NCBI GenBank assembly: GCA_029721515.1
Contig: CM056559.1
Span: forward strand, 7,379,001-7,443,000
Direction: 5' to 3'
DNA from: Synanceia verrucosa
Taxonomy: Eukaryota; Chordata; Actinopteri; Perciformes; Synanceiidae
DNA length: 64,000 nucleotides
Every line of letters begins with the position of its first letter. Positions within the stretch are counted from its first letter, which is position 1. This document shows positions 14,271-26,551 of this stretch, piece by piece. Position numbers and translations under genes: made by a program. The notes under the pieces are model-generated. The model did no database searches. It saw nothing but the letters and a program-made list of their open reading frames with translations, and had not been told where the DNA came from.

Positions 14271-16668
14271 CATGTTTTTACTGAATGAACGTAAAGACTG
14301 CCATCCTCTGGGCAGACTGGCTGTAAATGTCTGCACCTTTAATTTAAATGTTGCAGGGACGTTTCCTGCCCAAATACTGTCTTGATTGTGAAGATTTTAT
14401 TGATTATTTATTGACACTGATTTCATTTGTGATGCACAGACTAAAGCCGGACAATAGACTGATTCTCTCCATGCTTTCATGCTACTTTATTTAAAGGAAA
14501 GCTGACACAACAGAGGGTTAAGATGCTCTTTTGAAACATATAAAAAAAATAAAGAACTGGAGGTTTGTATGAAATACAGGGCCTTTATCAAAAAGCATCT
14601 AATGAGGAATAGAACCCAAGCATGACTCTTCTTACTTCAAAGCAGCTCCACATAAAGTGGCTCCTAGAGTAGAAAGAGTATCGCCTGATGGCTTCTCTGA
14701 GGTATATATCAACGTTGAAAGAAAGCCCATCCCCATCTGACACCTCTGACACTCCACTGTTGAGATGCCTCTATTTAATACCTGTTTAGCCTTTGTGGCC
14801 CCTAATAAGCAACACACTTCCACCGAAGCTGAGACTGAAGCCATTGTGGGGCCCCTTTTTGTGTCAAGCCTTGCAACAGACATCTGGACTCCTCTTCTGT
14901 TGCCCAATTTCCAGTCCCATTCAAGAGGGACAAAGGCGAGCAGGCGTCTGACCGTCCAAAAGTCACTCTCCATCATGTTGGGCTCTCCCAGCCTGACATG
15001 GAGACAATGAGATGGAGGGAAGTTGAAGCAACGGCACCGGGGAAACCGGTCTGATCTGCACTGGAGGAGGGGGAGCGAAGCCGAAATCACACCCCCAAGG
15101 GAGCTGTGTTTGTCCACAAGGAGGAGGCCGCAGGTCTGGCACCAGAGGGTGTGAAACAACAGCTGCTTGATAAATCAGAGAGTCGATGCTAAACAGCAGG
15201 ACTGCAAAGATTTGGAGTCTCCATCATCAGCGTCGGCATGATGGCACTGGGAAAGCAATGGCGATTGTGTTGCTGTTCCTTCATAGTGCGATTGCTTCTG
15301 AACAATGGCGGCCGTCAGTGTGGCAGACTGTCAAGTCAGGTTTATTTTAAACTTTGCATTATCTCACGTTTGCCTCAAAGGACCTCACTGAGAGGAGCAG
15401 ATCTCTATGTGGAATAATCATCCCTTTTGTTCTGTAATTTACTGCTTCATATAACGGTTCATATAACACAACAGTCATGCTTGTGACTGACTGCAAGGAA
15501 GATTACATATCACTCTTGTCGTACTGTAGGAGTTTTTTTTGAAAAGGGAACATTTGGGGCTAATATATGAGCAGTGTTTACTGTGACAGATGTGTGTTGT
15601 GCTGCAAAAATACAGTGAACACTGATTCTGGTTGGCTGGATGTTGCTGAAGAGAGATGTGATCTGACACTCATGATCTGAGAATTCAGAAATTGGACTTT
15701 AAATGGGCTGATTATGAAGGAAATGGAAAATAAACACATTAAGAATGAGACATAAAGATGGGATATTATACTATTTATCACTGTTTGTTTTTGAATCAAT
15801 GTACAAAGGAAAAGAAACATTTAGGTGAACTAAAGAAATTACAGATATAAAATTAATGGTGTAGCTTATAGTAAACAGAGTGTATGTGTGGATGCTTACT
15901 GCTGCCATTAGCACTTAAGATAAAAAAAGCCCATCACTGCAGTTCATTTATATAACAGTCATTTAAGGTATGACAAGGATGATGTTGTCTGCAACCCTAA
16001 AACTGAAAACATTTGACACACTGGTTTATTAAAACAATAAAAATTAAATTATAAAACAAACCTAGACCCCCCTCATCACTGTAAGTTCTATATTCAAACT
16101 AGTTAATTTAAAAAAAAACTGGGGAAAAAAGTTTTGTGGGTACCATTTTTTCTTCCTCAATCAAGTCAAAAGCACCCAACTGCATGAAAAATAATGAACA
16201 CAGAATAGACTGATAAAAAGTGTGTCATGGAGTCAGTTATTATGAAAGAGACAAAAAGACGGACTCTTTTCATTTGACACACTTTAGGCAGGGTAACTGT
16301 AACTTTTCTAAATTAATAATAATAATCAGTTGTTTTTCTCTTTTAGGTGACATTAACAAAATGTTTTGAGAAGAAATACGTTAACGTATCAATGATTGTT
16401 GTTTCTTACAGTGTTAGCTGGTAATGTTGTGTGTTAATAATAATAAGTTGATAGGATGAGGGTTAAGGTTGTTTTACTTTATGTTTTGAGAACATTTTTA
16501 GATTCAAATCCAGTTTTCCAACCTTAAATGAATTAATTGACCTTAATTAAGTATTATATGAACAAGCCATAACCTCACCCTCAAAATCCAAGACTCATTT
16601 TGATGGATTTAACTTTAATAATAACTCAGAAAGAAGCCTCATTTTATGATTTTATGAGCCTGATTGTA

Positions 16669-17055
16669 CTCTCCCTCTCCCTCTCTCTCTTTCTTTTTCT
16701 CTCTCTCTCTCTTTCTTTCTCTCTTTCTTTTTCTCTCTATTTCTCTCTCTCTTTCTCTCTCTTTCTTTTTCTCTTTCTCTTTATCTCTCTCTCTTTCTTT
16801 TTCTCTTTATCTCTCTCTTTATTTCTCGCTCTCTCTCTTTCTTTTTCTCTTTCTCTTTCTCTCTCTATTTCTCTCTCTCTTTCTCTCTCTCTCGCTTTCT
16901 TTCTCTCTTTCTTTTTCTCCCTCTCTATTTCTCTCTCTCTCTCTTTCTCTTTCTCTCTCTTTCTTTTTCTCTTTCTCTTTTTCTCTCTCTTTCTTTCTCT
17001 CTCTCTTTCTCTCTTTCTTCCTCTCTTTCTTCTCTCTCTCTCTCTCTCTCTCTCT
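16669..17055 (+). repeat. 387-bp polypyrimidine (CT/CTTT) tract
   Basis: Almost unbroken C and T on the plus strand, with only scattered A and G interruptions. It makes long open frames of Ser/Leu/Phe on plus and Arg/Glu/Lys on minus, which are composition artefacts. It ends about 20 bp before the TATA-like box of robo3. Confidence 0.95.
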
Positions 17056-17059
17056 GGGC

Positions 17060-17605
17060 GCAGATGTCTCTGTCTCTTTAAAACACTGACTCCTGGAGGT
17101 TGGCGTGGATTTGTTGCGGATAGCAGTGCGGGCAGAGCGCAGCTCAGCTCAGCTCGGCTCAGCTCGGCTCTGCTCGGTATGAGCAGCGCTTCATTCTCGC
17201 TCAAAACCAACAACTGGCCGGATCAGAGCTGTCACACAGAGAGATACAGTAGCCTATAGAGGAGTCATTTTATTTATGAGCGGGCTAAACACAGTTAAAG
17301 CTTTCTTTTTTGTTTTCAGCAGCAGCAGCAGGGCATCTGGGAAAGAAGTGTCTGTGCGTGACCATGCGGGGATGAAGAAGTGCTGCTGCTGAGTTTAGTC
17401 ATTAGGTTTCTCCGGGGCGGATCCTGCTGCTGTCATGGCTTTCTGACATGAGTGACATGAAAGTTTTTTCTAAAATTTGTTTTAATTGATTGAAATATTG
17501 CAGTTTAGACTCAAACATCTGGTTTTAATATTTAAAAACTGGAGGTTTGATTGAATTGGTCATTTGAGTGGACTGTCAGGAGGCTGCACACTCTGGAGAG
17601 TGGAA
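17060..17605 (+). promoter_or_regulatory. robo3: Probable robo3 core promoter and 5'UTR
   Basis: This stretch is more GC-rich than its surroundings and lies between the polypyrimidine tract and the first coding exon. A TATA-like TTTAAAA is at 17077-17083, which would place a start near 17107-17113. A tandem AGCTC/GGCTC repeat follows at 17141-17176. Several short upstream ORFs occur between 17364 and 17489. No transcript data; an upstream non-coding exon cannot be excluded. Confidence 0.4.
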
Positions 17606-17660
17606 ATGAACTTTGGAAATCTACTTCTTGTGGCTGTCTCATTCATCACCATCACATCAG
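17606..17660 (+). CDS. robo3: robo3 exon 1: start codon and signal peptide
   Basis: Encodes residues 1-18, MNFGNLLLVAVSFITITS, a short hydrophobic secretion signal, and ends after the first base of a Gly codon at GTGAGA. Joining to exon 2 restores G-S-R, the same junction seen in Robo family members. The ATG has G at -3. No other in-frame ATG lies between it and the upstream GC-rich region. Confidence 0.85.
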
Positions 17661-20600
17661 GTGAGATATTATTATTATTATTGTATATTTTGAAGCTGTC
17701 CCCTCTCTGTCTCATAGTCCATATGGCCTGTCTGCCTCATTGTGTTTTTGACTTCCCATGTCCTCTGTCCAGATGGATGTTAAATATTATGTTTAGAAGG
17801 AACATCCTCCCAACAAAACAAAATGAATTGTCAAATGGAAATATCACACATGCATTAATTTGAATTTGACCAGTTGAAAGCGAAGAAGATGCATGTTTTC
17901 CCAGTGTCCCCCTGGAGCAGTGCAGTGGTCACACTGGGAGTCCATTAGGCAGCAACAGAGGTCAAAGGAGGCTCCACAGTAGCAAAGTGAAACCATTTAA
18001 CTGTCACTTTTAGTTCAGCTGTCAGCACATAAACTCTCATACACTGACAAGCCTCCACTTTGGTTTTTTTAAGGATACACATATTATTATAAAATGCTTT
18101 TAAAGGCCCATTTTGATTACCTTTCAGAAAGAGATTATATTTTTTAACCATAGCTCTAATAACAGATTACATTTCTGAGCCTTAATCCAAACCCCAAATA
18201 AAAGCAGGGCTCAGAAAAACAATCCATGAGAGTGCAGATTTTTTTTTAATTAATTCTCAGAGTAATCAATGCAACTTTTCACAGTTGATTGTGTATTAAA
18301 GTTCTGAATGACAGAAATATTCACTGCTATGTTGCTTTAGAGCCCGACTAATGCTGTATTTTTTCAACCAAGACTGAAAATGTGGTAAAAAATGAAATAT
18401 GTATATTTTATATAAATTTGGGCGTCTGTCCATCATCAAGGTGTCTTAGGGTGAAAGGCAGGGTACACCCTGGACAAGTCACCAGTTCACTGCAGGTCAC
18501 ACAGAGACAGACAACCACTCACACTCACATTCCCTTCCTGCTGTGAGGCGACGGTGCTAACCACTGCACCGCTGTGCCGCACTATGTTTGAGCATTTTTA
18601 CAATTATTTTTTGATAGGATCCCTGTTCCTGGACACTAGTAGCACCATGTACAAGTGGGTCCCCATCGAGCATGAGTAGCGTACATCAGCAGCACAATTT
18701 CCATCCTACCACTGGTTTCATTCATGTTGCTGATTGTGAGTTGGTAGCAAAGAATCAGACTCATAGCAACGATACAGAGTTCGCTGTATATATTAGATGT
18801 TCTATAAGGATAAGCAACTTTTTTAACCTGTTTTTCGGCCACTAGAGGGAAACGAGCTGTAAACACTGACATGATCAGCCTCTGAGTTGATATTGCATGG
18901 CTGACATCAGCTACACATTAGCAACGTATTCAAGTGATCCATTGTAATCTAAAAATATGGATTATAGCACTTTTAAAGAAGTGTGACTGTTGAAAAATAA
19001 ACTTACTAGCCATCTCTTGTGGACAAAAGCAACAGATCTTTGACATTTCAGGACTGCAAATTTATTGGCTGACATACTATCAATATATCTGAAATACGCT
19101 GATAACAGCCAGGGCAAATTTATCAGTCTAGCTCTATTTTACTCATCCGATGATACTATAATTTCTCTATAACCTCTCTGTGACTCCTCTTGCCACTCAC
19201 TCTGCGTCATTATTATAAACCGGCGCCACCTCTCAACATTAAAGGCACTTTTCAACACCCACACCATCTGCCTACATCCATTAACATGGAGTGGGTATTT
19301 TCTGTCATTCCCACCTCTATTATCCTGCACATATCCATAGGGTGATGTGTATTTTCATAAAAATACTTGAGAGAAGAGGATTCAAACTGCCTTCATGACC
19401 TCTGTGGGAGCTGCTCTCAAACAAATCCTGCACTTTTTGATTTTAATGTATATAAGGAGCTTGAGAGAGGATGTGTGTTGTTTGATTCGACATGCATAGC
19501 TAATTACTGCTTCTCTGTGAGAATGAAGATGTGCTGAGTGGGTTTTGTTTGTGTTTTCTCAATCCTCTGTGTGATTGTGAGACAAAACAACAACAGCGTC
19601 CTTCACAAATTGCGTTCGATTCAACGTGGCAGCTCTTTCTCTCGCACACAAACCAAACCTCAGTGAAGACGGCGTTGGTGTCGACCCTAATGCATCTCAT
19701 TAAAATGTCAGTTATCTTGAGCTGCATTCAGACGCAGCTTGTTGGCGTGGAACTAATCGATGCTAAACAACCCTTAGCTGGTGATTTGTGTCCACTCTGT
19801 CCTCCTGCTCATTACTTAGTGACAAATATGGCTGAAGGCTGACTAAAGCCTCTCACAGTCCCTCTTGATGAAACAACCGTGGATGATGAAACCACGATGT
19901 GCCTCATGCTTGACTCATTTCTCCGGATGTTGATGATGCCCCACTTCTGGTACAATCGCTGATGACATCATTTAGAGATTAGATTACGGCCAAGGAGGAC
20001 AAACAAAGGCTCAGAAAGCCCAGACTGCTGTCAGAAGAGAAGCAAACCTGACTTCTGTGCTTTGAAATTTAGCCTGCTGTGGCACGTTATCACCTTCCCG
20101 CAGAGATTACTTGGCAATGCCACAAGAACTCCTTGAATGTTTTTGGCCTTTTTAAGTATGTAAATGAATTGAAATTAAAAAAGACATGAGTAAATCTCAG
20201 CAGACAGCCACAAAACCCCACAGACAAGCTGGCAGCCTTCTGCTCCTGTCTCACTTCAACTTGTAAAGTTAGTCTGCCTACAGACCCTTGTGTTTTTCAC
20301 CAGATATCAAGCAGTGAGCTCAAACAGGTCCAGCGTCTTGAATGTGTTTCACTCAGAGTCTGGCTGTTGCTAAAAGGCACCGAGATCTGAAGCGAAACAG
20401 AGACGTGCTCTCTGCAGCTTTGTTGTTTTCACACATTAGTGTGACAGCAGTGCACTTCTGGCCCTGGGGAGGATACCAGGTAAATATTCAGAAATACAAA
20501 CTAATGAAAGGGCTCATTGTTATGTAATGAAACCTATGAAAACCATATATATAGAGAGATATAGACATATGTTATCATATATGTTTCAGTGTATTCCAAC

Positions 20601-23600
20601 CCCCCCAGCTCGTACCCTGCTAGGGGATGCCGTGAGCAAACATATGAATGTGTGTTTGATTTTGCAATTAGGACTAATGCAGTAGCTTGTCTCTCAGAGG
20701 CTCGTGCAGCACTAATGGGAATCATTTGACTGCGGTTGGTTGCTTATTCTGGATTGCTTTGTAGATAAATGAAGAAATTCTCACAGATTAGAAGCAATCA
20801 TGACAATTGCTATATCTAATCATCCCTATGCACATCTGATCACAATGAGTTAGGTCATATTGGGTTCATGCAGACAAACAGTACCATCAACATAGTACAC
20901 TACAGTACAGTACAGTACAGTGCTGGTTTCAGCTCTAAATTCCCGCTGTACACTACCAGTTCAGCACCAAGCTGCAGACAGACACTATTGACACAAAGAC
21001 ACAAAGCGAATGACTGGTGAAGTCTGCGTAGGTTCTCAGTCATCCAGGTCAAGGTTCTCTTTTTTCACTCTTTTAAACATAGAGGAGCATTTGCCAGCAA
21101 AAGGTGACTCCAAATGAGCGATAATGCTGCTCCGTAACTGTCAGAAGTGTAAATGAGCACTACCTAATTATATGTGAGTGTTGACACCTTGTTTCTGCTG
21201 CCTTCAAGACAGAAAAAATCTCAGAGTCAAAGTCAACGAGCTCTTCTAATATAAACCAAATGAGACATGGATCTCTTCCAGAGTAAATTTTCCAATGTCA
21301 TAGGAAGCTGCTTCACATATAAGGGACATTAGATAATGTTTACAAACCAGTCCCATGTAGGGGTGTCCCAACTTTTTCACTTCCGATACGATACCGATAT
21401 CGTAGCCTTGATTATCGATCCAATACGATGTCAGCACTAATCATACATACTTTTATTACTTATTTTGTAGTATGGCATGTTTAAAAAAAATGATACTTCT
21501 CTACTACTACTACTACTACTACTAGAACAGTAGTCAGCAACAGTAGGTCTGAGAAAAACTGACCCATTTAGTATTAACTAATGGGTTAACTAATCAGTTT
21601 AGCCTTAAACATATGAATATTCTACTGTTGAATAAAATAAATAAACAATAAAATAGAAGACCCTGAAAAATGACCTCAATAAATCCAATAAAATAAAAAA
21701 TAAAGTGCAAAATAACCACTTGTTTAACTTAAACAAAAGAATATTCTACATTCTAAAATAAATAAAAAAAAATAATTAGGAGACCCCGAAAAGTAACCTA
21801 AATACAACCTAAATACAATTTTAAAAAGTGAAAAATAAACACTAGCTTAAATTAAACATAGGTATACACAGTTCAATAGAATAATAAATGAAACGGACTG
21901 CTGGTATCATCTGAGAGTCTAGATGCAGGCCGATATAACCTGATACAGGTTTTTTTCGCTGAAAAAATACCGATATCCATTATCGACATCGGATCGGAAC
22001 ATCCCTAGTCCCATGATACCAGTCCTCCAAAGCCACAGAACACTCTAGAGAGAGAAAAGGACACTAAGGAGAATTTATACTCTTTGTTGATAATATTATG
22101 ATTATTATTTTCAAAACATTTTGTTAAAAGTCTTCTTACACACAAGCTGCTTGACAGCTGTGAGTACTAACCATCAGGTTAATTATGATATTTATATTTA
22201 TAGCTATAGCTGCTCGCTGCTTTAATTGAAAATAGTTGACAACACTGGTCTCTGCACTCGGGTAGTTTCTAGTTTTTAGAAGATCATCCACCCTGTCTTG
22301 AATGAGTAGAGCTGTAGGAACAAATTTACTGTATTTCTCCGTGAATCCTCTCATCCCTGCCTCCTGACACATCATTCATTTGTAGACAGGATGGCCTTGA
22401 GAGTGCGCGAGAAAGTGGTAACCTTGCATGACAGCCTGCGCACTCTCATTTACAAAACCCTCTCCTTATTTGACAACAGCCGAAGGTTGACTGCTTTTCT
22501 CTCTTATGGATTATCTTGGCGTGCTCTTACACCTCGCTCTGAACTCCTGTGAGGTTCACATCGGTTAAGATGTGTCTAAAATGGTTTCATTGATTCGTCC
22601 TCTCTGACAGGACTTCACAACAACCAATGATTAAACTCTGATTTTCATTTCATTCAGTGCAAATCAGTACATGTTGAACTGGACATTTTTGGGTTAAAAT
22701 CAAATCTGGATAGTTTTTTTTTTAAATACACCTAGCTATCATTCTTTGCAAAGCTCTGTGTGTTTTAGTTGCTGACCACTGACAAGTTGGATAATTCTTT
22801 CATAAAATTGAATGTACAGTAAATTCAAAATATCATCCATCTGTAATTTGCTGCAACATATTGATCGAAGCCTTGGATCTGGAGAATCGTAACCACAGTT
22901 AAAATGAGCAAACTTTTTCTTGGTTTGTGTACAAATCAAGTTTAAATTCCTATATGTGCTCAGATTGCCTCTCACTGGCCTTGTTTCTGATCTCCATTAT
23001 GGCTGTGACACTCATTTCTTTCTGTGTCACAAACCCGGGAAAACAGAAAGGTGCTTTCAAACACTACACCACAATCTTCTTGTCATGAGCAAAAGCAAGG
23101 GTGGCGTACACACTTCACCGACAGAAGCAGGCTGTTGCTTGTCTGTTGCTACCTGATGCTGTTACTGGTGTATTTCCTTTCATCCATGGCATAGCATTGG
23201 TACTTGTCTTAAGTACCCACCGATCATCACTAATAGTTCTCACACCAGAGGAAAAAGTGTTTCTAATACTTGTTTCGTTCTCCTACTTGACTGGAGCACA
23301 TTCAAATTGCTTGTGACATATTGTAAGGCATTAATTAAATGCACACTCAATACAATGAAAACACAAGTATTTGTCATGGTGACATTCCTGCCATTCAAAC
23401 CAACTGAAAGCAATCAGAACTTCACAGTATGTGCTGACACATTACAGAGTACAAGGACAGCTGGATCTCATTAAAGTGGATGGAGAACATTACAAAACAG
23501 AGAGTGGCGACTACAGCTGCCTTAAATGCAGCTAATAAAAGGAGGAAAATTACCTGCTGTTAATAGTTAATGTTAATGGTAGATTGATGGTTTTGTTAGG

Positions 23601-26498
23601 TGGTTGGACTGATGAGGTATAACTGAGCTTAGTCTTAGGGGAAGTGCTGTTTTTTTTTTTTTGTTTGTTTTTTTTACAAATTGGACCTTATTTCTGGGAT
23701 ATTTAGAGTCATTTGGAGTATTTCTGATGATATTTGGATTTGATTTCTCAAATAACAGACGTTTAATAAGATGATCTACACTATTACTATTCCCATTTGA
23801 GTTGTTCGTAACTTGACAAAATTCAATCTATAAACAGACTCTACTTCCTGTATGTCATTGGGACCCCTAAGGACCCCTAGTGCCTACTTATGTGGCCTTC
23901 ACAGTGCCTGAACTAAAACAAAGCATGAATGCGTATGTGACAACATTACAAATAAGTATTTTAGTTCACGCACTGTGAAGGAGACATAGGTGGGCACTAG
24001 GGGTCCTTAATAAACTATGATAACCAGGAAGTAGAGTCTGTTTACAGATTGAATTTTGTCAAGTTACGAACAACTCCTGACTCAAATTAGAATAGTAATA
24101 GTGTAGCCCATCTTATTAAACATCTGTTATTTGAGAAATGGTCAAGTTTGTGTCATTTACTGGCTGCATTTCAGTGCCCCATTCACTCCTGTTAAATGGA
24201 TATCATCAAATCCAAATATCATCAGAAATACTCCAAATGACTCCAAAGAGATATGGGTGAGTAAATGGCAGTATTTTATCCCAGAAATAAAGTCCAATTT
24301 GTGAAAAACAGCACTTCCCCCTTTAATGATATAATGTGATTTATTTGTTGGTATCAAAAAGAGCCCTCAACATAAAGTTAAGGTTAGGTGACTAAAAAAA
24401 GGAGTTTATCAGAAGAATTAATGACTATAAGAGTCAAAGAACTATTTTAACAATAAATGTAGCATCTGAAGTTGAAACTAAAGCAGTTGTCTCAAGAGAG
24501 AGAGACATCAGACTGTATAGAGGATTATAGAGTGAAGATAAAACATCCCAACTCAAATCAAATACAAATGGCTGCATGGTTAGTTAAACTTTAATTATTC
24601 AGCAAATCTCTTCGAGATCAACACACACACAAACACAGCCACACTAATTAAAATAATCACATATATTATTAAAAATATGAGCTAGTGAAATTTTAAAGTC
24701 CCTCCGAGGACTGATCGTTCCTCTGACATCATCGGACTGATGTTAACAGTGGTGGTGTGGTGTAAAAGAGGACGCTCTACAGAGAGTTTTAGTGACACCC
24801 AGTTCATTTTACTGAAATATATAAATACTGTAATACTTTTATGTGTTATCTAATTCAGAGATTGTGATTGAACAGACATTTGTTTAAATTAGAGATTTCT
24901 TTTTTAAGTAACTCAGCCTAAAGAGACAGGAGGTTCTCTCAGGAGTCTAAAACAGAGCTACAAAGAGAGTGAATATTGGATGCACTATTCATTCATGACG
25001 TCACAATGTCTTGTGTGGATTTTGAGGAGCTTTGCAGAAGACAAAGAAAATAACCCCAATGATGTCATATCGATGTCACAAAAGTTTCCTCGTCTTGGAT
25101 TTAAAGACATAAATACATATAAATACTTAACATAAAGCCTCCGTTATAAACTGGGGATGTGGAGTGTAAGTTATAGTACAACATAACACTGCATTGAGTT
25201 GCATTATGGGAAGTGTAGGATCCAGTGTTTGCTGTCAAACATCATTGCCTCCATTTTAGTACCAGGTATTTTGGACTTTGGAAACAAACGTGTTGGAAAT
25301 GCAGTTGGACGTAGTCTTTTCAGAAGTCAACCCTCTCTCAGTGTTTGTTTTTGTGATGAAATCCAGTTATGATAGAAGATGAAGAGTTCACAGTGATGTA
25401 ACTGTGTTACATGAGCTGGGATTTGAATCCTTTTTTGTGCTTTAAAAGCACGGTTCACCACCAGGACATCGCTTGGCTGTAGGGATGCAAAAACAAAATA
25501 CATTTTCTGTGGACAAACAGAGTCAGATGTGACAATGCATACACTAGATAACATACAGGTATGACAGAATATAATCAAAAGGAAAGCTCAGTATAACATC
25601 TGAAAGGATTAGCTTTACAGACCCAGCATGGAACGATTTACTCTAGTTGTCTTTTTATAAACACTTTGTGTTTTTGTCTGGACTGGCAGGAGGTGCTATG
25701 ACACATTTTAATGGCTTGGTTATTATTCCTCCTTATCCTGCATTAGTGTTTTGAGCTCTACTAGTTGGTGACCCTGGGGTGTTTAGCCCAAAGCGCTCAG
25801 ATTGCTCTTTAGATGTTTACTTCAGGTTTGTGCCATGATGGCGACTCGTTGCCCCACGTGGCTCAAATCAGTTCATGAAAAGACATAAATCTGCTTACAG
25901 CTGGAAAGTGAGGCTTTATCCTGAAGCCTCAGATTTAAGTATAATGTAATAGAAGCATGTGCAACAACATGTGTGTCAATGGGTTACTCCTGGCTGCTCC
26001 TCTCTGGTGATAATGGAGGATTGTGGACTAGATTATGTGCTGAAAATATGCCTCAGACGGAGCTGCACAGTAATCACTGGCACAGTGACCATCTCATTTT
26101 CTTTTCTTTTTTTCAGAGTTAGGGAGAGACCATCTGTTCTTAAAAGCAGTGGCATTTTGAATTATTCATTTTTTTCTGTAACACACTGTTAGAGACATTT
26201 GGTCTTCGTCTAAAAGCTTAGGCTACCTCAGGATTCGAAGCATTGTGCCATTTCCTCACAACCAAGGGAAGCTTGTAATGGATCCCCAGAGAGACGAATA
26301 TGGAGTTATCTATATCTCTCCGACTCATTCTCTCAACTTCTCCTCTTAAATGCATATATCAGCTTGTCTTAATCTCAACTCTCCACCAACTACCATTTCT
26401 ACCCCTCCAACAATCCTGATTGACACAGAGATTGGCCATTACCATATCACATGGCTGACTGAATCCTCTGTACAGGCGGCGTCTTCTGTGTAAAATAC

Positions 26499-26551
<53 letters not shown>

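Larger units (their letters stand above)
4111..16668. other. Intergenic region between the divergent gene and robo3
   Basis: AT-rich with no supported gene. It contains an inverted-repeat mini-element (4636-4750), an old AT-rich repeat remnant (about 5880-6250), a hAT-type MITE remnant (8359-8770), a CA microsatellite (13979-14006) and a common fish repeat fragment (14108-14270). The remainder is unassigned and may hold regulatory elements that cannot be recognised without comparison. Confidence 0.6.

Noticed and set aside
16600..17259. Long overlapping frames of 141-219 residues in the CT-rich tract, rich in Ser/Leu/Phe or Arg/Glu/Lys
   Set aside because: They are pure composition artefacts of the polypyrimidine repeat.
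17564..17605. An N-terminal extension of robo3 by 14 codons
   Set aside because: The extended frame begins at TTG, not ATG. The ATG at 17606 is the first in-frame ATG and gives a clean signal peptide.
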